Below, piece after piece: positions 7,487-16,331 of a stretch of DNA of 64,000 nucleotides; the stretch's first letter is position 1, and each line of letters starts with the position of its first letter. The stretch lies in assembly GCF_028368855.1 (NCBI RefSeq), contig NZ_JAQNCY010000010.1, positions 79,308 to 143,307 of the forward strand, given 5' to 3'. The translations under genes and the position numbers were made by a program. This DNA comes from Leisingera sp. SS27. GTDB taxonomy: Bacteria; Pseudomonadota; Alphaproteobacteria; Rhodobacterales; Rhodobacteraceae. The notes under the pieces are model-generated. The model was not told the DNA's origin. It did not search any database and saw only the letters and a list, made by a program, of their open reading frames with translations.

Positions 7487-8607
7487 AGATCAAAAAGATC
7501 GAGCTGTATCAGCTGGACCTGCCGTATTCCGGCGGCGTTTACTTGCTGTCGGGCGGGCGGGAGTACCGCAGTTTTGACGCGTCATTCGTGCGGATCACCA
7601 CCGATACCGGGCTGGAAGGATGGGGTGAGAGCACGCCGTTCGGATCCACCTATATTGCCGCGCATGCCCTGGGTGCGAGGGCGGGGATTGCCGAAATTGC
7701 GCCCTATCTGCTGGGCCGTGACCCGCGGCAGATGGACCGGATTAACGAGGCGATGGATGAGGCGCTGCTGGGCCACAACCATGCCAAGTCTGCAATCGAC
7801 CTGGCCTGCTGGGATCTGTTCGGCAAATCGGTGAACCTGCCGGTTTGCGAGCTGCTAGGCGGCTCCACCGGCAAACGCCTGCCGGTGATCTCCTCGATCT
7901 ACGCAGGCAGCCCGGAAGACATGCGCGCCCGCGTCGCGCAGCACCGGGAGATGGGCTATCTGGGCCATTCGGTGAAGATCGGCGCCATGAATAGTGAAGG
8001 CGGACCGGCGCTTGATGCCGAACGCATCCGCGCGTCTTTGGCCGACCGTCAGCCGGGGGAGTTCTTTCTGGTTGATGCCAATGGCGGGCTGACGCCGGAA
8101 ACCGCGCTGCGGATGCTGCGGATGCTGCCCGAAGGGCTGGATTTTGTATTGGAGGCGCCCTGCAAGACCTGGCGCGAGACCATGTCGCTGCGCAAGCGCT
8201 GCACTGTGCCGATCATTCTGGATGAGCTGGTCCAGCAGGATGAGGACATCGCCCTGATGCTGGCCGAGGACGTGGCGGACGGCATCGGCCTCAAGGTCTC
8301 CAAGGCGGGCGGGCTGACCCATGGGCGGCGGCACCGGGACATGTGCCTGGCGGCGGGTGCCACGGTCAGCGTGCAGGATACTGTTGGATCCGTCGTGGCG
8401 TTCTCTGCCATCGCCCATCTGGGCGCCACGGTGCCGGAGCGGTCCCTGCGCTGCATTCTGGACTGCCGCGATATGGTGACGCTGAAGACGGCAGAGTTCG
8501 ACGCACCGGTGCAGGACGGCGGCGTGCTGGTGCCGGACGCGCCGGGGCTGGGAATAACGGTGGACAGGGATCTGATGGGCGCGCCGCAGGCCGTTTGGGA
8601 GGCCTGA
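7483..8607 (+). CDS. Enolase-superfamily (MLE subgroup) racemase/dehydratase, HpbD-like
   Basis: This 374-residue protein has the capping domain at about 1-125 and a TIM barrel after it. Catalytic lysines fit K165 (SVKIG, end of strand 2) and K271 (GLKVSKAGG, strand 6). Metal ligands fit D198 (VDANGG), E224 (LEAP) and D247 (ILDE). A Lys-Lys pair supports 1,1-proton transfer (epimerisation) or dehydration. The N-terminal layout and the GHNHAKSAIDLACWDL segment resemble hydroxyproline-betaine 2-epimerase HpbD and cis-3-hydroxyproline dehydratase, both described in marine Alphaproteobacteria (from memory). It ends the Rieske operon and overlaps the previous gene (ATGA). An epimerase for a betaine substrate or intermediate is a good hypothesis, not a demonstrated activity. 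Confidence 0.85.
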   Translation: MKIKKIELYQLDLPYSGGVYLLSGGREYRSFDASFVRITTDTGLEGWGESTPFGSTYIAAHALGARAGIAEIAPYLLGRDPRQMDRINEAMDEALLGHNHAKSAIDLACWDLFGKSVNLPVCELLGGSTGKRLPVISSIYAGSPEDMRARVAQHREMGYLGHSVKIGAMNSEGGPALDAERIRASLADRQPGEFFLVDANGGLTPETALRMLRMLPEGLDFVLEAPCKTWRETMSLRKRCTVPIILDELVQQDEDIALMLAEDVADGIGLKVSKAGGLTHGRRHRDMCLAAGATVSVQDTVGSVVAFSAIAHLGATVPERSLRCILDCRDMVTLKTAEFDAPVQDGGVLVPDAPGLGITVDRDLMGAPQAVWEA

Positions 8608-8964
8608 ATACGCAGTATTTGGTAGAATCAGTTTCAACCGCGTGTTGAGACTGAAAGGCAGACTGGCCCGCCCTGGCGGAGCCTGCGGGAACGGCGTTGC
8701 CGTTTCCGCCTGTCCGCTTTGACGGTTTCCCGAAGGGCGTGAGCGCCAACAGTTTGATAAAAGCGCGCAGTACACAGGAAATTGGGAAACAGGCAGGGGC
8801 ACAGCCTTGCCATTCGGTGCCGAATTTGATTCGAGTGCGCCGGAAATCAGGACAGGCTGTGCGGATGTGCGGAAAACGGCGTTTTGTGCGTTTTCTTTGC
8901 CGCCGCTGCCGGAACGGGGTAAGAACCGCCACGGGATTCGGCCTTGGAGGGACGTAGCGCAAAT
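8608..8964. other. Intergenic stretch between the Rieske operon and nqr
   Basis: These 357 bases hold no convincing gene. Visible structures are a hairpin at 8629-8653 just after the Rieske operon, a near-palindrome ATTCGG-TG-CCGAAT at 8812-8825, and arms GAAAACG/CGTTTTC at 8872-8895. The promoter of nqrA must lie here or very close by. I could not recognise a riboswitch class. Confidence 0.6.
8629..8653 (+). terminator. Hairpin after the Rieske-MLE operon
   Basis: Arms CAGTTTCAAC (8629-8638) and GTTGAGACTG (8644-8653) pair over 10 positions with one wobble and a 5-nt loop, 21 nt after the MLE stop. There is no T-run, so termination may be weak or Rho-assisted. Confidence 0.45.
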
Positions 8965-10308
8965 ATGAAGACATTTAACTTGAGAAAGGGGCTGGATCTG
9001 CCGGTGACAGGCGCACCGGAGCAGGTGATCCACGACGGTCCCTCCATCACCTCGGTGGCCGTGCTGGGCCCCGACTACATGGGCCTGAAACCCCGCATGC
9101 TGGTGCAGGAAGGCGAAGAAGTCCGCCGCGGCACCCCGCTGTTCTGCCACAAGGATGCCGAGGCCGCGCTGATGGTGGCGCCGGTGACCGGCAAGGTCGT
9201 GGCGATCAACCGCGGCGCCCGCCGGGTGCTGGAAAGCGTCGTGATCGCTGTTTCCGATGCCGAAGATACCGGCATTGATTTCTCTGCCACCGGCAATGCT
9301 GACACTGCCGAAGGCCTGACCGAGAAGCTTTGTGCCGCCGGTCTCTGGACCGCCTTCCGCACCCGTCCCTATTCCAAGATGCCGCAGCCGGGGTCCAAGC
9401 CCGCCGCGATCTTTGTCACCGCGATGGACAGCGAACCGCTGGCTGGCGACGCCGCCGTGATCATCAATGATGCGGCTGAGGCGTTTGAGGCCGGCCTCAA
9501 GGCCGTGACCCTGCTGACCGACGGCACCACCTATCTGTGCCAGAAGACAGGCGACAGCATTCCGGGTGCAAACCTTGCCGGGGTTGAGGCTGCAGGTTTC
9601 TCCGGCCCGCATCCCTCGGGCCTTGCAGGCACCCACATCCATTTCCTGCATCCCGTCCGCGCCAACGATCAGGTCTGGACCGTGTCCTACCCGGACGTGA
9701 TTGCCATCGGCCGCCTGCTGCTGACCGGCCACCTGGACCCCTCCACCGTGGTTGCGATAGCCGGTCCCGCTGCGCGCAGCCCCCGTCTGGTCCGCACCGT
9801 CGCAGGTGCCTCCACCGATGAGCTGACCCGCGGCGAGATTGCCTCGGACGGTCCGGTGCGGGTGATCTCCGGGTCGATCCTGTCGGGCCGCCAGGCGGCT
9901 GGTCCGCTGGCGTTCCTGGGCCGTTTTGTCCGCCAGGTTGCCATTATCGAAGAAGACCGCAAGCAGATCCCGCTGGGCTGGATCCGTCCGATGGGCGGCA
10001 AATATGCGGTGCAGCCGGTGCTGGGCTCGGCGCTCAGCCGCAAGCTGTTCAACCTCACCAGCAACCTCAACGGCGGCCGCCGGGCGATGGTGCCCACCGG
10101 CACCTTTGAGCAGCTGATGCCGCAGGACTACCTGCCGACGCAATTGCTGCGCGCGCTCTTGGTGATGGACACCGACACCGCACAGGCGCTGGGTGCGCTG
10201 GAACTGGACGAAGAGGACATGGGCCTCGTCGGCTTTGCCTGCCCGGCCAAGTACGAATACGGGCTGGCGCTGCGCGACTGCCTGACCAAGATTGAAAAGG
10301 AGGGCTGA
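8965..10308 (+). CDS. nqrA: Na+-translocating NADH:quinone reductase subunit A
   Basis: This 447-residue protein is the peripheral cytoplasmic subunit that contributes to the quinone-binding site of Na+-NQR. It begins MKTFNLRKGLDLPVTGAP, the characteristic NqrA N-terminus, followed by the biotinyl/lipoyl-like segment AEAALMVAPVTGKVVAINRGARRVLESVVI. It contains no membrane segments and no cofactor motif, as usual. The ATG at 8965 matches the conserved family start and has GGAGGG about 13 nt upstream; an in-frame TTG at 8944 would add seven residues. It opens an uninterrupted nqrABCDEF operon, with nqrB starting 5 nt after its stop. Confidence 0.97.
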   Translation: MKTFNLRKGLDLPVTGAPEQVIHDGPSITSVAVLGPDYMGLKPRMLVQEGEEVRRGTPLFCHKDAEAALMVAPVTGKVVAINRGARRVLESVVIAVSDAEDTGIDFSATGNADTAEGLTEKLCAAGLWTAFRTRPYSKMPQPGSKPAAIFVTAMDSEPLAGDAAVIINDAAEAFEAGLKAVTLLTDGTTYLCQKTGDSIPGANLAGVEAAGFSGPHPSGLAGTHIHFLHPVRANDQVWTVSYPDVIAIGRLLLTGHLDPSTVVAIAGPAARSPRLVRTVAGASTDELTRGEIASDGPVRVISGSILSGRQAAGPLAFLGRFVRQVAIIEEDRKQIPLGWIRPMGGKYAVQPVLGSALSRKLFNLTSNLNGGRRAMVPTGTFEQLMPQDYLPTQLLRALLVMDTDTAQALGALELDEEDMGLVGFACPAKYEYGLALRDCLTKIEKEG

Positions 10309-10313
10309 GCCGG

Positions 10314-11522
10314 ATGGGATTGCGCAGCTTCTTTGACAGGATCGAGCCCCATTTCGAGAAGGGGGGCAAGTACGAAAAGCTCTTCCCCGTCTACGAGATG
10401 GTGGAGTCCTTCCTGTATACCCCGAAAACCGTCACCTCGGTGGCGCCGCATGCCCGCTCCTACGTCGATATGAAGCGGATCATGACCTATGTGGTGATCG
10501 CCACCATCCCCTGCATCCTGTGGGGCATGTGGAACACCGGTTATCAGGCGAACTCGGCGATTGCCGCGCTGGGGGCTGATGCAGCCACCGGCTGGCGGAT
10601 CGCCATCCTGCAGATGTTCGGCATCTCGCTGGATGCGGCGAACCCGATGGCCAACATCGCGCACGGGTTCCTGTATTTCCTGCCGATCTACATCGTGACG
10701 CTGGTTGCAGGCGGTATCTTCGAGGTGATCTTTGCCACCGTCCGCGGCCATGAGGTGAACGAGGGCTTCCTTGTGACCTCGATGCTTTACACTCTGATCA
10801 TGCCGGCCTCCGCGCCGCTGTGGCAGGTGGCGCTTGGCATCATCTTCGGCGTGGTGATCGGCAAGGAAGTCTTTGGCGGCACCGGCAAGAACTTCCTGAA
10901 CCCGGCACTGGTGGGCCGTGCGTTCCTGTATTTCGCCTATCCGGCGAACATGTCGGGCGACGCTGTCTGGACCCCGGTCGACGGCTTCTCCGGCGCGACC
11001 GCGCTGGGTGTGACCGCCGCCGACGGTGTGCAGGCGCTGGCCGCCAAGGGCATTGAATGGTCGGATGCGTTCTTTGGCACCATCCAGGGCAGCTTTGGCG
11101 AAACCTCGACGCTGGCCTGCGCAATCGGGCTTTGCTTCCTGCTGTTCACCAGGATCGCCAACTGGCGCCTGATCGTGGGCTGTCTGGCAGGCATGATCGC
11201 CTTCTCGATGCTGCTGAACCTCATCGGCTCCGACAGCAACCCGATGTTTGCGATGCCGTGGTACTGGCACCTGGTGCTGGGCGGTTATGCATTCGGCCTG
11301 GTGTTCATGGTGACCGAGCCAGTTTCCGCGTCGCACACCAACGCGGGCCGCTACATCTATGGTGCCCTCATCGGCGTGATGGTGGTGCTGATCCGGGTGC
11401 TGAACCCGGCCTTCCCCGAAGGCATGATGCTGGCGATCCTGTTCGGCAACGTCTTTGCACCGCTGATCGACTACTTCGTCGTGCAGGCCAACATCAAACG
11501 GAGGGCGCGCCGCCATGGCTGA
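10314..11522 (+). CDS. nqrB: Na+-NQR subunit B
   Basis: This 402-residue integral membrane subunit (about ten helices) carries covalently bound FMN and riboflavin and forms part of the sodium channel. The flavinylation motif SGAT is present in VDGFSGATALG (around residue 225), where the Thr is the FMN-phosphoester site made by ApbE. Other family segments seen are VYEMVESFLYTPKTVT near the N-terminus and GGTGKNFLNPALVGRAFLYFAYP. It follows nqrA by 5 nt and overlaps nqrC by 8 nt. Confidence 0.97.
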   Translation: MGLRSFFDRIEPHFEKGGKYEKLFPVYEMVESFLYTPKTVTSVAPHARSYVDMKRIMTYVVIATIPCILWGMWNTGYQANSAIAALGADAATGWRIAILQMFGISLDAANPMANIAHGFLYFLPIYIVTLVAGGIFEVIFATVRGHEVNEGFLVTSMLYTLIMPASAPLWQVALGIIFGVVIGKEVFGGTGKNFLNPALVGRAFLYFAYPANMSGDAVWTPVDGFSGATALGVTAADGVQALAAKGIEWSDAFFGTIQGSFGETSTLACAIGLCFLLFTRIANWRLIVGCLAGMIAFSMLLNLIGSDSNPMFAMPWYWHLVLGGYAFGLVFMVTEPVSASHTNAGRYIYGALIGVMVVLIRVLNPAFPEGMMLAILFGNVFAPLIDYFVVQANIKRRARRHG

Positions 11523-12318
11523 TACCCAAAGCAAGGGCCTGATTGGCCGCTTCCTGGCCGCATCGCCGGATTCCGTCGGCAAGACCTTGTTCATCGCTGT
11601 TGCTGTCTGCCTGGTGGCCTCGATGATCGTGTCCACCGCGGCGGTGTCCCTGCGCCCGGTGCAGGAAGTGAACCGCAAACGCGACAAGCAGCTGAACGTT
11701 CTGCAGGTGGCCGGCCTTTATGAGCCGGGCATCAAAGTGGCTGAGGCCTTCGCCGCCTTTGAACCGCAGGTGCTGGACCTGGAAACCGGTGAATTCACCG
11801 ATCAGTTCGACGCCGCCAATTTCGACGGTCTGGCCGCCGCGCAGGATCCGGAGCTGAGCCGCGCGCTGGAGAACGACCCGGCAGGCATCGGCCGCCAGTC
11901 GCGCTACAAGACCGTGTACCTGCTGCGCGAGGAAAACGGCGATCTGGACAAGGTGATCCTGCCGATCCACGGCTATGGCCTGTGGTCGACCCTCTATGGC
12001 TTCATCGCGATTGAGGAGAACGGCAACGACATCTTTGGCCTGCAGTTCTATCAGCACGGCGAGACCCCTGGCCTCGGCGCCGAGGTGGACAACCCGCGCT
12101 GGAAATCCCAGTGGCAGGGCAAGAAGCTGCATGACGGCAGCGGCGAGCTGCAGATCAGCGTCGCCAAGGCGCAAGGCCCGGCCGGGCCGGAGCACCACAT
12201 CGACGCGCTGGCCGGTGCGACGCTGACCTCTGTCGGCGTGGACAACCTGGTGAAATTCTGGATGGGCGAAGAGGGTTATGCACCCTTCCTGGACGCCCTT
12301 AAAGCGGGAGAGCTCTGA
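11515..12318 (+). CDS. nqrC: Na+-NQR subunit C
   Basis: This is a 267-residue subunit with one N-terminal membrane helix (about residues 23-45) and a periplasmic FMN-binding domain. The flavin-attachment segment reads [10 protein letters not shown] with T236 as the expected FMN site. The residue three before that Thr is Ala, where Vibrio NqrC has Ser, but the GAT core is intact. [17 protein letters not shown] and [12 protein letters not shown] are family segments. It overlaps nqrB by 8 nt and nqrD by 1 nt. Confidence 0.96.
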   Translation: MADTQSKGLIGRFLAASPDSVGKTLFIAVAVCLVASMIVSTAAVSLRPVQEVNRKRDKQLNVLQVAGLYEPGIKVAEAFAAFEPQVLDLETGEFTDQFDAANFDGLAAAQDPELSRALENDPAGIGRQSRYKTVYLLREENGDLDKVILPIHGYGLWSTLYGFIAIEENGNDIFGLQFYQHGETPGLGAEVDNPRWKSQWQGKKLHDGSGELQISVAKAQGPAGPEHHIDALAGATLTSVGVDNLVKFWMGEEGYAPFLDALKAGEL

Positions 12319-12971
12319 TGGCGCAGACCAAGAAAGACATGCTGGTCGACCCATTGGTCGACAACAACCCGATCACGCTGCAGGTTCTGGGCATCTGCTC
12401 CGCGCTGGCGGTGACCTCCTCGCTGCAGGTGGCTTTTGTGATGACCCTGGCGGTGACCTTCGTGACCGCGTTCTCGTCGATGTTCATCTCGATCCTGCGG
12501 AACCAGATCCCCAGCTCGATCCGGATCATCGTGCAGATGGTGATCATCGCCTCGCTGGTGATCCTGGTGGACCAGGTGCTCAAGGCTTACGCCTTTGAGA
12601 TCTCCAAGACCCTGTCAGTCTTTGTTGGCCTGATCATCACCAACTGTATCGTGATGGGCCGCGCCGAGGCGTTTGCCATGAGCAATCCGCCGGTGGCGTC
12701 GTTTATCGACGGTCTGGGCAACGGTATGGGCTATGGCCTGATCCTGATGCTGGTCGGCATCATCCGCGAGCTGTTCGGCTCCGGTTCCCTCTTTGGCATC
12801 ACCATCCTGGAGACCGTGAACAACGGCGGCTGGTATGTGCCGAACGGCATGCTGCTGCTGCCGCCTTCGGCGTTCTTCGTGATCGGCCTTCTGATCTGGG
12901 CGTTCCGCACCTGGAAGCCGAACCAGGTCGAAGAGCGTGAATATAAAATCCAGAACGTGGAGGCGCACTGA
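12318..12971 (+). CDS. nqrD: Na+-NQR subunit D
   Basis: This 217-residue six-helix membrane subunit is related to RnfE/NqrE. C27 (LGICSAL) and C110 ([13 protein letters not shown]) are kept; with the two NqrE cysteines they coordinate the intramembrane [2Fe-2S] cluster known from the Vibrio enzyme. It shares one nucleotide (TGATG) with nqrC and with nqrE, so translation is coupled. Confidence 0.97.
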   Translation: MAQTKKDMLVDPLVDNNPITLQVLGICSALAVTSSLQVAFVMTLAVTFVTAFSSMFISILRNQIPSSIRIIVQMVIIASLVILVDQVLKAYAFEISKTLSVFVGLIITNCIVMGRAEAFAMSNPPVASFIDGLGNGMGYGLILMLVGIIRELFGSGSLFGITILETVNNGGWYVPNGMLLLPPSAFFVIGLLIWAFRTWKPNQVEEREYKIQNVEAH

Positions 12972-13579
12972 TGGAAGGGCTGATTTCACTCGCCGTTAAG
13001 GCCATCTTTGTCGAGAACCTCGCGCTCTCCTTCTTCCTGGGCATGTGCACCTTCATCGCGGTGTCCAAGAAGATCTCCACCGCGCTGGGATTGGGGATTT
13101 CGGTGATGCTGGTGCAGGCCATTACGGTCCCGACCAACAACCTGCTGCTGACCTACCTGTTGAAGCCGGGCGCGCTGGCCTGGGCGGGTTTCCCGGATGT
13201 GGACCTGACCTTTCTCGGCCTGATCTCCTATATCGGGGTGATTGCGGCGATGGTGCAGATCCTGGAGATGATCCTCGATAAGTATTTCCCGCCGCTTTAC
13301 AACGCGCTGGGGGTGTTCCTGCCGCTGATCACGGTGAACTGCGCCATCCTGGGCGGCTCGCTGTTCATGGTGGAACGCGACTACAACTTCGCGGAAGCAA
13401 CCACTTACGGCCTCTCCTCCGGCTTTGGCTGGGCGCTGGCGATCACCGCGATGGCGGGCGTGCGCGAGAAGCTGAAGTATTCCGATGTGCCGGACGGCCT
13501 GCAGGGCCTGGGCATCACATTTATCACCGCGGGTCTGATGGCGATGGCCTTCATGTCCTTCAGCGGCGTCAAACTGTAA
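12971..13579 (+). CDS. nqrE: Na+-NQR subunit E
   Basis: This 202-residue six-helix membrane subunit is paired with NqrD. C26 (FLGMCTF) and C124 (TVNCAIL) complete the four-Cys set for the intramembrane iron-sulfur cluster. Length and sequence ([32 protein letters not shown]) are typical for the family. It overlaps nqrD by one nucleotide and ends 15 nt before nqrF. Confidence 0.97.
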   Translation: MEGLISLAVKAIFVENLALSFFLGMCTFIAVSKKISTALGLGISVMLVQAITVPTNNLLLTYLLKPGALAWAGFPDVDLTFLGLISYIGVIAAMVQILEMILDKYFPPLYNALGVFLPLITVNCAILGGSLFMVERDYNFAEATTYGLSSGFGWALAITAMAGVREKLKYSDVPDGLQGLGITFITAGLMAMAFMSFSGVKL

Positions 13580-13594
13580 GGAGCGTCTGAAGTT

Positions 13595-14818
13595 ATGGAA
13601 ACTTTCTCGCTCGGCGTTGTCCTGTTCACGTTGATCGTGCTGGCGCTGGTGGCCATCATTCTGGCTGCCCGCTCCCGCCTGGTCGCGTCCGGCAACGTCA
13701 ACATCACCATCAACGGTGAAAAAACCATCTCGGTGCCTGCGGGCGGCAAACTGCTGCAGACGCTGGCGGCTGAGAAACTCTTCGTCCCCTCCGCCTGCGG
13801 CGGCGGCGGCACCTGCGCCCAGTGCCGGGTGCGTGTGCATTCCGGCGGCGGCTCCATCCTGCCGACCGAGGAAAGCCACATCACCAAGCGCGAGGCCGCC
13901 TGCGGCGACCGCCTGTCCTGCCAGGTTGCGGTCAAGCAGGACATGGAGGTTGAGGTTCCGGAAGAGGTCTTTGGCGTCAAGAAATGGCGCTGCAAGGTGC
14001 GGTCGAACGACAACGTCGCGACCTTCATCAAGGCGCTGGTGCTGGAGCTTCCCGAAGGCGAAGACGTGAACTTCCGCGCCGGCGGCTACATCCAGATCGA
14101 GGCGCCCGCCCACCAGCTCTCCTACACTGATTTTGATGTGCAGGAAGAATACCGCGAGGACTGGGACCGCTTCAATCTGTGGCAGTACAAGTCTGTCGTG
14201 GATGAGCCGGTCGAGCGCGCTTATTCGATGGCGAACTACCCGGACGAAAAGGGCATCATCATGCTGAACGTCCGCGTCGCCTCGCCGCCGCCGGGCAGCA
14301 GCGACATTCCGGCCGGTAAGATGTCGTCCTACATCTTCAATCTGAAGCCGGGCGACGAAGTCACCATCTCCGGTCCGTTCGGCGAGTTCTTTGCCCGCGA
14401 CACCCAGAAGGAAATGGTCTTCATCGGCGGCGGTGCCGGCATGGCGCCGATGCGCAGCCACATCTTCGACCAGCTGAAGCGGCTGGAGAACCGCGATCGC
14501 AAGATCAGCTTCTGGTACGGTGCACGCTCGAAGAAAGAGATGTTCTTTGTCGAGGACTTTGACCAGCTGGCCGAGGAGTTCGACAATTTCGACTGGCACG
14601 TCGCCCTGTCCGACGCGCAGCCGGAGGACGACTGGAAAGGCTACACCGGCTTTATCCATAACGTCCTGTTCGAGGAATACCTCAAGAACCACCCGGCGCC
14701 GGAAGACTGCGAGTTCTACATGTGCGGCCCGCCGATCATGAACCAGTCGGTGATCAACATGCTGTTGGATCTGGGCGTGGACCGCGAAGACATCATGCTG
14801 GACGACTTCGGCGGCTGA
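13595..14818 (+). CDS. nqrF: Na+-NQR subunit F (NADH entry subunit)
   Basis: This 407-residue subunit has one N-terminal membrane helix (about 5-26), a plant-type ferredoxin domain and an FAD/NADH reductase domain. The [2Fe-2S] ligands are C68, C74, C77 and C109 ([11 protein letters not shown] and SCQ). FAD binding is shown by RAYSMANYP, and NADH binding by [14 protein letters not shown] and YMCGPPIMN. It takes electrons from NADH and starts transfer through NqrD/E, C and B. A strong terminator follows its stop, closing the operon. Confidence 0.97.
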   Translation: METFSLGVVLFTLIVLALVAIILAARSRLVASGNVNITINGEKTISVPAGGKLLQTLAAEKLFVPSACGGGGTCAQCRVRVHSGGGSILPTEESHITKREAACGDRLSCQVAVKQDMEVEVPEEVFGVKKWRCKVRSNDNVATFIKALVLELPEGEDVNFRAGGYIQIEAPAHQLSYTDFDVQEEYREDWDRFNLWQYKSVVDEPVERAYSMANYPDEKGIIMLNVRVASPPPGSSDIPAGKMSSYIFNLKPGDEVTISGPFGEFFARDTQKEMVFIGGGAGMAPMRSHIFDQLKRLENRDRKISFWYGARSKKEMFFVEDFDQLAEEFDNFDWHVALSDAQPEDDWKGYTGFIHNVLFEEYLKNHPAPEDCEFYMCGPPIMNQSVINMLLDLGVDREDIMLDDFGG

Positions 14819-14841
14819 GCCGGAGAGACTGCAAGAACAAG

Positions 14842-14872
14842 AAGCCCCGGATGGAGACATCCGGGGCTTTTT
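14842..14872 (+). terminator. Rho-independent terminator of nqrABCDEF
   Basis: Perfect arms AAGCCCCGGATG (14842-14853) and CATCCGGGGCTT (14858-14869) surround a GAGA loop and run directly into a T-tract. Confidence 0.95.
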
Positions 14873-14910
14873 GCTGTCTTCAAATCCGGGCCGGGGAGGG
14901 GGGTGACATC

Positions 14911-14940
14911 TGTGCACCCCCTGTACACCCCCCGTGCACC
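14911..14940. repeat. Three imperfect tandem TGTRCACCCCC units
   Basis: The units TGTGCACCCCC (14911-14921), TGTACACCCCCC (14922-14933) and GTGCACC (14934-14940) lie between the nqr terminator and the end of the YceI gene. Each contains a small palindrome (GTGCAC or TGTACA). No function is evident. Confidence 0.5.
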
Positions 14941-14953
14941 GGCTCGGCAGAAA

Positions 14954-15535
14954 TCACTCGGCCTTCAGCTCGCTGACGATATGGATGGTGATCGGCCCGG
15001 TGGAGAATCCGCCGACGCCGAACGCCTGGTGGTCGATGGTGGTGGTGGCCTCAAATGCCGCCCAGTCGCCCTGGTAGTATTCGATCGCGCCGCCCAGCGG
15101 GTGCGGGCCGAGGTGGGTCATGGTGGTGTCCAGCACCACGGACTGGGTGGTGCCGTGAATGGTCAGATCGCCGGTCACCTTGGCGGACTTGTCGCCGGTC
15201 TTCTCAATCCCGGTGCTGACAAAGGTGATCTCGGGGTAGGTTGCGACCTCCAGGAAGTCGGCGCTGGACAGGTGGTCGTCCAGCGGCCCGAACCCGGTGG
15301 CGACGCTGTCCGCCTTGATGGTCACATTCAGGGTGGAGGCTTCGGGGTTTTCCGGATCCAGCACCAGAGTGCCCTGGGCGTCGGTAAACTCGCCGCTCTG
15401 CATAGAGACACCGGCGTGGCTCCAGCTGAAGCGGACTTCAGTATGGCCCTGGTCGGTCTTGTAGGTGGTGGCGGCAAAAGCGGAAGGCGCGGCCAGCAGC
15501 GCGGCGGCGGCGAGGGAGGCAATCCTGATCATCAT
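14954..15535 (-). CDS. YceI family periplasmic lipid-binding protein
   Basis: This 193-residue secreted protein has a signal peptide (MMIRIASLAAAALLAAPSAFA, cleavage after AFA). The mature part has the YceI lipocalin-like beta barrel: KTDQGHTEVRFSWSHAGVSMQSGEF at the start, HLSSADFLEVATYPEITFVST in the middle and a C-terminal FGVGGFSTGPITIHIVSE. Family members bind polyisoprenoid or other amphiphilic molecules. The start at 15535 is one of two adjacent ATGs preceded by AGGAAG. It is divergent from a MarR gene 151 nt away, a typical regulator-target layout. Confidence 0.9.
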   Translation of the reverse strand: MMIRIASLAAAALLAAPSAFAATTYKTDQGHTEVRFSWSHAGVSMQSGEFTDAQGTLVLDPENPEASTLNVTIKADSVATGFGPLDDHLSSADFLEVATYPEITFVSTGIEKTGDKSAKVTGDLTIHGTTQSVVLDTTMTHLGPHPLGGAIEYYQGDWAAFEATTTIDHQAFGVGGFSTGPITIHIVSELKAE

Positions 15536-15686
15536 GGCAGTCTTCCTGTCGGATGGGGTTGGGCCGGGAACGGCTCTTGTTACGTGAGGATGCGATTGAT
15601 CCAGGATGGATGCTATGACATCTATCTGCCTGCATCCACCGGCAACGGCGGAACCTCTCTCTTGATCACCAACTCGTGAAGACCGC

Positions 15687-16130
15687 ATGACACCCAGCAC
15701 ACGCGAAACTGCAATCTGGATCCTGCTGAACCGCGCCCACCGGCAGACCCACCGCGACATGGAGGCCAAGCTGCGGGCGGCGGGGTTGCCGCCGCTCAGA
15801 TGGTATGACGTGCTGTGGGGGATCGAGATGGCCGGGGCGGACGGCGTGCGCGCCTATGAGCTGACCCGCAACCTGCTGTTTGAGCAATCCAACCTGTCGC
15901 GCATTCTGGCGCAGATGGTGAAACAGGGGCTGGTGCGCGAAACCGTGTTCGAACAGGATCGCCGCGGCAAGCTGCTGCACCTGACAGAGACCGGCGCGGC
16001 GCTGCGGCTGCAGATGTGGCAGATCTACGGTGCGGCGATCAAACAGGCGATGGAACCGTTGGACAGAGCGGAGGATCTGGAGGTGTTTCTGGAGCGTTTG
16101 CAATGGACCGGCGGCGGGCCGTTTCCGTGA
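15687..16130 (+). CDS. MarR family transcriptional regulator
   Basis: This is a 147-residue winged-helix regulator. The recognition region lies at about residues 55-100 (AYELTRNLLFEQSNLSRILAQMVKQGLVRETVFEQDRRGKLLHLTETG), with the conserved wing Asp-Arg-Arg. Flanking helices form the dimer interface. It is divergent from the YceI gene; two GGATGC-AT direct repeats near 15587 and 15608 in the shared promoter may be its site. The ligand is unknown. Confidence 0.88.
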   Translation: MTPSTRETAIWILLNRAHRQTHRDMEAKLRAAGLPPLRWYDVLWGIEMAGADGVRAYELTRNLLFEQSNLSRILAQMVKQGLVRETVFEQDRRGKLLHLTETGAALRLQMWQIYGAAIKQAMEPLDRAEDLEVFLERLQWTGGGPFP

Positions 16131-16151
16131 CCATCAGGTTCCGGCCTGAAT

Positions 16152-16307
16152 ATGACTAGGGCAGAACAGACAGAACCTTGGATCGCTGATTACAAGGCTA
16201 CTTTGAGGCGAACAGGGCATTCAGTTCGGGACATGCTAGAAATTGAATTGCGGGACGGAGCGGACCTTCGGTGCAGTTGTGCCAATGTCTGCCTTCTTCG
16301 AGCTTAA
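16152..16307 (+). CDS. Possible 51-residue protein, unknown (weak)
   Basis: This short reading frame encodes MTRAEQTEPWIADYKATLRR and continues to ...CSCANVCLLRA. Its stop codon overlaps the stop of the convergent Imm21-like gene inside an 11-bp inverted repeat. No good ribosome-binding site is visible and no family was recognised. Base composition matches the Imm21-like gene, less GC-rich than the surroundings. It could be a real small gene, a remnant of a toxin C-terminus, or chance. Confidence 0.25.
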   Translation: MTRAEQTEPWIADYKATLRRTGHSVRDMLEIELRDGADLRCSCANVCLLRA

Positions 16308-16331
16308 GCTGCGGAATATTGCAGCTTAAGC
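16302..16331. terminator. Bidirectional hairpin spanning two convergent stop codons
   Basis: Perfect 11-bp arms GCTTAAGCTGC (16302-16312) and GCAGCTTAAGC (16321-16331) surround an 8-nt AT-rich loop. The stop codons of the Imm21-like gene and of the small plus-strand frame both lie in the left arm. Confidence 0.6.

Noticed and set aside
8608..8964. Possible riboswitch or structured leader before nqrA
   Set aside because: Several small hairpins are visible, but none matches a conserved riboswitch core that I know.
7855..10143. A 762-codon open frame on the minus strand
   Set aside because: It lies opposite the MLE gene, the nqrA leader and nqrA, has His/Arg/Gly-rich composition typical of antisense frames in GC-rich DNA, and shows no protein family.
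12986..14917. A 643-codon minus-strand open frame across nqrE and nqrF
   Set aside because: It is antisense to well-conserved nqr genes and has no recognisable domain.
14911..14940. CRISPR-like short repeats
   Set aside because: The units are too short, directly adjacent and few; there are no spacers and no cas genes in the window.
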